A DNA stretch of 64,000 nucleotides, taken from NCBI GenBank assembly GCA_020634625.1, contig JACKBJ010000007.1:62001-126000 (forward strand), read 5' to 3'. The notes below the pieces were generated by a model, which saw only the letters and a list, made by a program, of their open reading frames with translations, ran no database searches and was not told where the DNA came from. This DNA comes from Caldilineae bacterium. GTDB taxonomy: Bacteria > Chloroflexota > Anaerolineae > Epilineales > Epilineaceae. Positions 23,636 through 30,700 of the stretch are shown here, in pieces. The position numbers and the translations under genes are program-made. Every line of letters begins with the position of its first letter. The stretch's first letter is position 1.

Positions 23636-24704
23636 AGTCCTGCATGAAGTCGACCAGGCGCTCGACGCCGGCCAGCGGCACCGCGTTGTACATCGAGACC
23701 CGGATGCCGCCGGCCGAGCGGTGGCCCTTGAGGCCGACCATGCCCGCGGCGGCGGCTTCGGCCACGAAGCGCTGCTCGAGCGCCTCGTCCGGCAGGCGCA
23801 GCGTCGCGTTCATCCAGGAGCGGCTGGCCGGGTCGGCCGTGCCGCGGTAGAAGCCCTCCGAAGCGTCGATGGTCGCGTAGAGCAGCGCCTGCTTGGCGCG
23901 GTTCTCGGCCTCGACGGCCGGCACGCCGCCCAGACGCTCGACATGCTGCAGGCAGCGCCACAGGCAGTAGATGCCGAAGGTGTTGGGCGTGTTGTACAGC
24001 GAGCGCTTGGCGGCGTGGATCCGGTACTGCAGCATGCTCGGGATGTCGGCGCGGCCGGCCTCGACCAGGTCGTCGCGGATGATCACGACCGTCAGGCCCG
24101 AGGGGCCCAGGTTCTTCTGGGCGCCGGCGTAGATCATGGCGTAGCGGGCGGCCTCGATCGGCCGCGACAGGATGTCCGAGGACATGTCGCAGATCAGCGG
24201 CAGGTCGCCGACCTCGGGCAGCCGATGCCATTGGGTGCCGTAGATCGTGTTGTTCGAGGTGTAGTGGGCGTAGCGCGCCGCCGGGTCCCAGACCACCTCG
24301 TCCGGCTCGGGGATGCGGCGGAAGCCCTCGGCTTCGCCGCTGCCGGCGAGGCGGGCGCGGCCGACGATCTCGGCCTCCTTGATCGCCTTGCCGCTCCAGA
24401 CGCCGGTGTTGACGTAATCTCCATGCTGGTCCGGGCCCAGCAGGTTCATCGGCAGCATGGCGAACTGCAGGCTGGCGCCGCCCTGCAGGAAGAGCACCTG
24501 GTAGCCCTCGGGCAGGCCCATGAGCCGGCGCAGCAGCGCCTGGGCCTCGGTGTTGACCGCGTCGAAGGCCGGCGCCCGGTGGCTGCTCTCGAGAATCGAC
24601 ATGCCCGTGCCCTCGAAGTCGAGCAGCTCGGCCTGCACCTGCTCGAGCACCGGCAGCGGCAGGGCGGCCGGGCCAGGGTTGAAGTTGATCACGCGCTGCG
24701 GCAT
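23619..24704 (-). CDS. serC: Phosphoserine aminotransferase
   Basis: The 361-residue product is the usual length for SerC, which transfers the amino group of glutamate to 3-phosphohydroxypyruvate in serine biosynthesis and also serves pyridoxal phosphate synthesis. The N-terminus (VINFNPGPAALP) and the early segment FEGTGMSILESSHR are diagnostic. The pyridoxal phosphate lysine is K197 in AGAQKNLGPSG. The start at 24,704 has an AGGAG ribosome-binding site about 8 bp upstream. It lies downstream of the serA-like gene in the same direction, separated by 83 bp that contain a perfect palindrome, so it may be read through from the upstream operon or expressed separately. Confidence 0.93.
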   Translation of the reverse strand: MPQRVINFNPGPAALPLPVLEQVQAELLDFEGTGMSILESSHRAPAFDAVNTEAQALLRRLMGLPEGYQVLFLQGGASLQFAMLPMNLLGPDQHGDYVNTGVWSGKAIKEAEIVGRARLAGSGEAEGFRRIPEPDEVVWDPAARYAHYTSNNTIYGTQWHRLPEVGDLPLICDMSSDILSRPIEAARYAMIYAGAQKNLGPSGLTVVIIRDDLVEAGRADIPSMLQYRIHAAKRSLYNTPNTFGIYCLWRCLQHVERLGGVPAVEAENRAKQALLYATIDASEGFYRGTADPASRSWMNATLRLPDEALEQRFVAEAAAAGMVGLKGHRSAGGIRVSMYNAVPLAGVERLVDFMQDFKRRG

Positions 24705-24752
24705 CGAAGGGCTCCTGATCTGGGGAAGGGATCCGGCAGGACCGGTGCGTGG

Positions 24753-24778
24753 CCAGGCGCCGAGCGCTCGGCGCCTGG
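24753..24778 (-). terminator. 26-bp perfect palindrome between serA-like gene and serC
   Basis: The left half is CCAGGCGCCGAGC and the right half is its exact complement, with no spacer, so the RNA hairpin would lose a few central pairs to the loop. It begins 10 bp after the stop codon of the upstream gene. No T tract is seen. It could be a partial terminator or attenuator before serC, or a binding site for a dimeric regulator. Confidence 0.5.
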
Positions 24779-24787
24779 CGGCAAGCC

Positions 24788-25669
24788 TCAGGCCTCGACC
24801 CTCACGAAGTCGCCGAGCAGCGACACGATGACGTCGCCGATGCGGCCCATGTTCTCGGCCGTCGAGGCCCCGAAGTGGGGCGTCATCAGCATGTTGGGCG
24901 CGTCGCGCAGCGGGCTGTCCTCGGGCGGGTCGCTGGCCCAGACGTCGGTGGCGTAGCCGGCCACCTTGCCGCTCTCGAGCGCCGCGCGCATGTCGGCCTC
25001 GACCACCACCTTGGCCCGGGCGGTGTTGACCAGATAGACGCCGTCCTTCATCCGCGCGAAGGCCGCCGCATCCAGCATGCCCTCGGTCTGGGCGGTCAGC
25101 GGGGTGTGGATCGAGATGTAGTCACAGCGGCCCAGGAAGTCCGGCAGGCTCGGCACCAGCTCGGCCAGCGGGTGCCGGTCGAGGAAGGGGTCGTGGGCGA
25201 TCACGGTCATGCCGAAGGCCAGCGCCCGGCGCGCCACCTCGCTGCCGATGTGGCCGGCGCCGAGCAGGCCCAGGGTCTTGCCGTGCAGCTCGCTGCGCTT
25301 CAGCTCCTTCTTGAGCCAGGCGCCCTCGCGCATGCTGCCGTGGGCTCGGATCAGGTGGTTGGGCATGGCCAGCAGCATGGCCAGCGCCAGCTCGGCCACC
25401 GCGATGCTGCTGGCCTCGGCCGTGTTGTGCACGGCCACGCCCCGGCGTCGGGCATGCGCCTGGTCGACGTTGTCCAGGCCGACGCCGCCGCGGATGATCA
25501 GCTTCAGGTTCGCGGCCGCGTCGATCCAGTCGGCGCTGGCCTTGGTCTTGCTGCGGATCAGCGCCACGTCCGCCTCGGCCAGGCGCGCCGGGTCGTCGCT
25601 GACCTCGCCGAAGGGCGCCAGACGGGCCGGCAGGTCGGGCGAGAAGGCGTCGCAGATCAAGATGAGCAT
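24788..25669 (-). CDS. serA: D-3-phosphoglycerate dehydrogenase-like D-2-hydroxyacid dehydrogenase, short form
   Basis: The 293-residue product has the D-2-hydroxyacid dehydrogenase fold: a catalytic-domain start with IIRGGVGLDNVD (residues 58-69), an NAD-binding GAGHIG loop (137-142), catalytic R218 in NTARAK, and H265 in TPHFGAST. Where most family members have Glu in DVFxxEP, this protein has D247 in DVWASDPPE. It ends right after the catalytic domain, so it lacks the C-terminal regulatory ACT domain of long SerA forms and should not be feedback-inhibited by serine through that domain. The start ATG at 25,669 overlaps the TGA of the upstream ligase (TGATG), indicating translational coupling. 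The serA role is supported by serC next door; another 2-hydroxyacid substrate is possible. Confidence 0.8.
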   Translation of the reverse strand: MLILICDAFSPDLPARLAPFGEVSDDPARLAEADVALIRSKTKASADWIDAAANLKLIIRGGVGLDNVDQAHARRRGVAVHNTAEASSIAVAELALAMLLAMPNHLIRAHGSMREGAWLKKELKRSELHGKTLGLLGAGHIGSEVARRALAFGMTVIAHDPFLDRHPLAELVPSLPDFLGRCDYISIHTPLTAQTEGMLDAAAFARMKDGVYLVNTARAKVVVEADMRAALESGKVAGYATDVWASDPPEDSPLRDAPNMLMTPHFGASTAENMGRIGDVIVSLLGDFVRVEA

Positions 25670-27417
25670 CAGGCGGGCTCCAGGTGGGGGGTGGATTCGG
25701 TCGCCGCCTGCGCCGCCGACAGCCGCTCGGCCGCCATCTCGCGCATGCGGAACTTCTGGATCTTGCCGGTGACCGTCATCGGGAACTCGTCGACGATCCA
25801 GATGTGGCGCGGCACCTTGTAGTGGGCGATGCGCTCGCGGGCGAAGTCGCGCAGCTGCTCGGGATCGACCCGCTCGCCCTCGTGCAGCTTGACGAAGGCA
25901 CCCACCTCCTCGCCCAGGCGCGGATCGGGCACGCCGAAGACCGCGATCTCGGCCACCTGCGGGTGGCCGTAGAAGAAGGCCTCGATCTCGGCTGGGTAGA
26001 TGTTCTCGCCGCCGCGGATGATCATGTCCTTCAATCGGCCGGTGATGCGGACGTAGCCGGCCTCGTCCATGGTACCCAGATCGCCCGAATGGAGCCAGCC
26101 GGCCGGGTCGATGGTCTTGGCGGTGGCCTCCGGGTTGTCGAAGTAGCCGCGCATCACGCCGTAGCCGCGGAAGCAGAGCTCGCCCTGCGCCCCGCGCGGC
26201 AGCGTGACGCCGGTCTCGCTGTCGACCAGCTTCACCTCGAGGTGCGGCAGGTTGGTGCCCACCGTCTCGACCCGGGTGTCGAAGGCGTCGTCGGGTCGGG
26301 TGATGTGGGTGACCGGCGAGGCCTCGGTCATTCCGTAGGCGATCAGGATGTCGCGGATGCCCATCGTGCCGATGACCTTGCGCATCAGCTCGGGCGGACA
26401 GGGCGCGCCGGCCATGATGCCGGTGCGCAGGCTGCTGGTGTCGCAGTCGCCGAAGTCGGGGTGCTCCAGCTCGGCCACGAACATGGTCGGCACGCCGTGC
26501 AGGGCGGTGCAGCGCTCCTGGCTGACCGCGCGCAGCACCGCGCCGGCCTCGAAGTGCTCGGCCGGGATGACCAGCGCCGCGCCGCTCGAGAAGCACATCA
26601 GGTTCGACAGCACCATGCCGAAGCAGTGGTAGAAGGGCAGCGGCACGCAGAGCTTGTCCTCGGGCCCGAAGCGCAGGCAGCCGGCCACCTGGCTGGCGTT
26701 GTTGACGATGTTGTGATGGCTCAACATCACCGCCTTGGGGAAGCCGGTGGTGCCCGAGGTGAACTGGATGTTGATCGTGTCGTCGAAGTCCAGCTCGGTC
26801 GCGCGGGCTTGGATCGCTCCGTCCGTCAGGGCCTCGCCCGCGTCCAGCAGCTCGGGCCAGGTCCGGTAGCCCGGCAGGGGTCGGCGCGTGGCGCTCGGGT
26901 CCTCCGGCTCGTAGACCACCACGTTGCGCAGCTCGGGCAGGCGCTCGGAATGGAGCGCGCCCGGCGCGCAACCAGCCAGCTCGGGGCAGAGCCGGTTGAC
27001 CATGTCGACGTAGTCCGAACGGCGGAAGGCCGGGATCAGGCAGAGCGTCTGCACCCGGGCCAGGCGCAGCGCGTGCTCCAGCTCGGCGATGCGGTAGGCC
27101 GGGTTGATGTTGACCAGCACCGCGCCGATGCGGGCCGTGGCCAGCTGCAGGAGCACCCATTCGAGGGTGTTGGTCGACCAGATGCCGACCCGGTCGCCGC
27201 GCGCGACGCCGATGGCCATCAGCCCCTTGGCCAGGCGCTGGACCTCCCGGTCGAGCTCGCGGTAGCTCAGCCGTCGGGCCTGCGGCAGCGCGATCACGGC
27301 CTCGCGATCGGGGTAGCGCGCCACGCTGGCGCGAAAGCAGTCATCGACCGTCTCGCCGACGAGGGGGCGCTCGCCCCCCAGGTGCTGATAGGCGAGGCGC
27401 CCGGGCTTGGCGGACAT
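25669..27417 (-). CDS. AMP-forming acyl-CoA synthetase (FadD-like)
   Basis: The 582-residue product belongs to the adenylate-forming ANL superfamily that activates carboxylic acids as acyl-AMP and then acyl-CoA. The P-loop-like motif TSGTTGFPK is near residue 220. Further motifs are YGMTEASPV, GYGVMRGYFDNPEATAKTI, WLHSGDLG, GRLKDMIIRGGENIYPAEIE and the C-terminal lysine motif TVTGKIQKFRMRE. I chose the ATG at 27,417 because AGGAGG lies about 9 bp upstream and because this start gives the normal family N-terminus; longer upstream reading is non-coding. The gene is the first of three with serA-like and serC, an unusual partner for serine biosynthesis. The acid substrate cannot be told from sequence; medium- or long-chain fatty acid is likely. 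Confidence 0.85.
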   Translation of the reverse strand: MSAKPGRLAYQHLGGERPLVGETVDDCFRASVARYPDREAVIALPQARRLSYRELDREVQRLAKGLMAIGVARGDRVGIWSTNTLEWVLLQLATARIGAVLVNINPAYRIAELEHALRLARVQTLCLIPAFRRSDYVDMVNRLCPELAGCAPGALHSERLPELRNVVVYEPEDPSATRRPLPGYRTWPELLDAGEALTDGAIQARATELDFDDTINIQFTSGTTGFPKAVMLSHHNIVNNASQVAGCLRFGPEDKLCVPLPFYHCFGMVLSNLMCFSSGAALVIPAEHFEAGAVLRAVSQERCTALHGVPTMFVAELEHPDFGDCDTSSLRTGIMAGAPCPPELMRKVIGTMGIRDILIAYGMTEASPVTHITRPDDAFDTRVETVGTNLPHLEVKLVDSETGVTLPRGAQGELCFRGYGVMRGYFDNPEATAKTIDPAGWLHSGDLGTMDEAGYVRITGRLKDMIIRGGENIYPAEIEAFFYGHPQVAEIAVFGVPDPRLGEEVGAFVKLHEGERVDPEQLRDFARERIAHYKVPRHIWIVDEFPMTVTGKIQKFRMREMAAERLSAAQAATESTPHLEPA

Positions 27418-27585
27418 GATGTTGAGCCTCCTGAGATCGATGGAAAGGGCGCCGGCCGCCGGCACCGCCCCGATGCTACCCGAAGGCCCACGCGGGAGCA
27501 TCGGCCGGCCGGGCAGGCGAAACCTGGTCAGGCGGACAGGGCCAGGACCCGGCGCCTGGCCAGGTCGGGATGCCCCGGATGGCCA

Positions 27586-27614
27586 TGGCGCCGGGTCGCT
27601 CGAGTCGATACAAT
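27586..27614 (+). promoter_or_regulatory. Probable promoter of the vWA-domain gene
   Basis: TGGCGC at 27,586-27,591 is followed after exactly 17 bp by TACAAT at 27,609-27,614. The same two hexamers with the same spacing occur before the epimerase gene at 46,797. The -35 overlaps the right arm of an 11-bp inverted repeat, which could be an operator. Confidence 0.5.
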
Positions 27615-27690
27615 GCGACCGGTCACAATCGAACGTGGGTCGACGCCTGCGCGCCCGACCCGCGAGGAGCCGGCCGGGCGCCGGACCCGG

Positions 27691-27747
27691 CACCCCCTTG
27701 GGCGGTCGTGCGCGCAAGCCTGAAACGCATCGGGCGCTAAGGGGGTG
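27691..27747 (+). promoter_or_regulatory. Leader hairpin that would sequester the ribosome-binding site
   Basis: CACCCCCTT at 27,691-27,699 is the exact complement of AAGGGGGTG at 27,739-27,747, which is the ribosome-binding site of the gene starting at 27,752. The stem can extend by a G-U and a G-C pair. The 39-base loop contains a small TGCG/CGCA stem. This suggests translational control of the gene; no known riboswitch class is recognised. Confidence 0.45.
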
Positions 27748-27751
27748 GACG

Positions 27752-30700
27752 ATGAGGCTGCGCATTCTGACGATCCCGCGGCAGATCGCCGTGGCGCTGA
27801 TCCTGATCGCGCTGCTGGCGCTGGGCTACGGCCGCGCCAGCCGGGCGCAGGCCGACCCCGGCGATGCCGGTCGGCGCGGCAGCGGGCGCGACCTGCTGCA
27901 GTTGGATGCCCCGCGGCTGCCCGAGGTCGCCCCGGCCCTGGCCCGGTTCGCGGGGCCGGCCCAGTCGACCGTGGTCATGCGCGAGGACTTCGAGTCGAGC
28001 TTCCCCAGCCAGGGCTGGACCGTCTTCGACAACGACGGCGCCACGGCCGGCGAGTACTACTGGAGCAACCGCTGCACCGGCGCCGGCAGCCAACACAGCG
28101 CCTGGGCGGTCGGCGGCGGCGCCAGCGGCCGGCAGATCGGCAGCTGCAACGTCGCCTACCCGGCCAACGCCGACAGCTGGATGGCCTATGGGCCGCTGGA
28201 CTTCTCGAGCGTGTCCTCGGCCGCGCTGGACTTCAAGTTCTGGCTGAACAGCGAATGCGTCGGCAGCCAGTGCTCGCAGAAGAGCGATCGGCTCTGGGCC
28301 CTGGTCTCGACCGACGGCCAGAGCTTCGACGGGCCCTGGTGGGCCGGCGACTGGTACGACGACCCGGCGGCGGTCAACGGCTGGATCTCCAAGACGGTCG
28401 ACCTGTCGGCCCTGGCCGGCGAGCCGCGCGTCTACGTCGCCTTCGTCTTCCAGAGCGACGCTTCGACCCAGTACTCCGGCGGCGCCTTCGTCGACGACGT
28501 GGCGCTGCGCGTGGACCTCGACGCCTGCGAGCCTACGGCCAGCATCCGCACGCTCTCGACCGACCGCAGCTGCTACGCGCCCGGCGCGCAGATCGGCGTC
28601 TTCGTCGACGTGACGACCAGCCACTCGGGCCAGCAGGTTCGGGTCGAGGCCCAGCTGGCCCAGGCCGACGTGATCTGGGCCTCGGGCGAGGCCACCTTCG
28701 GCGCGCCGGGTCAACGGGTGATCCCGATCACGGTGCCCGCCGACCTCTTCCCCGACCGCTACACCGTGCGGGCGATGATGTGGGATGCCGTGGACGACTG
28801 CTTCCAGGGCTATTCGGAGATCACCGTCTCGATCGATCCGGCCTGCGGCACCGCCACCGGCGCGCCGCCCTCGCCCGGCACGCCCAAGCCGCCGCCCTGC
28901 CCGAACGCCGGCCCGGTCGACGTGGTCTTCGTGATGGACACCTCGGGCTCGATGGACGACGAGTTCCAGGCCCTGTGCGGGCAGGTCGCCAGCGTCGTCG
29001 GCGAGCTGCAGGCGATGGGGATCACCGTCAACTACCGCATCCTGGGCATCTCCGAGACGCGCGACTGCGCCACCGGGACGGTCAGCGGCCTGCTGCCCGG
29101 CGGCCGGGTGGACGACTCGGAGGACTGGGCTCCGGCGGTGGCCGATCTGGCGGAGCGCTACGCCTGGCGCGCCGGCCATACCCGCCTGATCATCCCGATG
29201 AGCGACGAGGGGCCCCAGAACGGCAGCCCGACCAACGACCCGGGCGACGATCGCGACGCGATCAACGTGGCGATCGCGCTGGCCAAGGCCAACCAGGTCG
29301 TGGTCTCGCCGGTGCTCGGCTCCGGCCACGAGGACGAGCCGGCCATCGCCGTCCTGGCCCAGGCCCTGGCCAGCGCCACCGGCGGCCAGGTCTTCGAGTC
29401 GAGCGACCCGGCGGCCGACCTGGCCGACGGCATCGCCGACCTGATCGGCTCGGCCGCCTGCACGCCGGTCGTCTGCTGCGTCGAGCCCATCTGCGTCAAC
29501 ACCGCCGACGAGACGGTGCGCATTCGCGGCAGCACCTTCCTGACGGGCGCCTCGGTCCGGATCGGCGGCCTGGCGGCGCGCGACGTCGTGCGCGTCTCCG
29601 ACAGCGAGATCCGGGCCCGGCCGGCCGCCGGCCTCGGCTTCGGCAGCTGGGACCTGACGGTGATCAACCCGCCGGGTGGCTGGAGCCACACCCTGCCGGC
29701 GGCCCTGCAGCTGGGCGGCTGCGCCGGCTCGCCGACGCCGACGCCCAGCTGGACCCCCTGGCCCAGCAACACGCCCGGGCCCTCGGCCACGCTGCGGCCC
29801 ACGCCGACGCCGAGCTTCACACCGCCGCCGACCCAGAACCCGTTGCAGCCGCCCTGTCCCAACGCCGGCCCGGTCGACGTGGTCTTCGTGATGGACACCT
29901 CGGGTTCGATGGACGACGAGTTCGACGCCCTGTGCGGGCAGGTCTCGGACATCGTGGCACGGCTGGCGGGCATGAGCGTCGGCCTGCGCTACCGCATCCT
30001 GGGCATCAACGAGCCGCGCGTCTGCGCGACCGAGCACGTGGCCGGCCTGCTGCCGGGCGGCCAGGTCAACCAGCAGGAGGACTGGGCGCCGGCGGTGGCC
30101 GACCTGGCCGGGCGCTATGGCTGGCTGGCCGGTCACGCCCGCTTGATCATCCCCATCAGCGACGAGGGCCCCGAGGACGGCGACCCGGTCAACGATCCGG
30201 GCGACGACCGGGATGCGGTGAACGCCGCCATCGCCGCCGCACGGGCGGGGCACGTGATCGTCTCGCCGGTGCTGGGCACCGGCTTCGACGCGGCCGTCGA
30301 GAGCCTGGCCCAGGCCCTGGCCCAGGGCACCGGCGGGCGCGTCTTCAAGACCAGCGATCCGGCCAAGGACCTGGCCGACGGCATCGCCCAGCTGATCGGC
30401 GCCGCGGCCTGCACGCCCAGCATCAGCAGCGTCGTGCCGCCCTGCATCGAGACCGCCGCCGAGACGATCCGGATCCTGGGCGCCACCTTCCTGCCCGGCG
30501 TGACGGTCGAGATCGGCGGCCGCCCGGCCCAGGGCGTCATCCGCATCTCCGACGCCGAGATCGCCTGCCGGGTCGACCCGACCCTCGGCCAGGGCGTCTT
30601 CGGCGTCAAGGTGATCAACCCGCCGGGCGGCTGGAGTCATACGGCAGCCCGAGCCCTGCAGGTGGGCAACTGCGGCGCCACCCAGTGCCCGCCGACCCGG

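Larger units (their letters stand above)
27418..27751. other. Divergent intergenic region with promoters and hairpins
   Basis: This 334-bp spacer separates the minus-strand ligase operon from the plus-strand vWA gene. It holds a minus-strand TAGCAT at 27,473-27,478 (possible -10, no good -35), an 11-bp inverted repeat (GACCCGGCGCC at 27,546-27,556 with its complement at 27,587-27,597), a plus-strand promoter-like pair at 27,586-27,614, and an inverted repeat that covers the ribosome-binding site at 27,739-27,747. I see no coding sequence. Confidence 0.5.
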
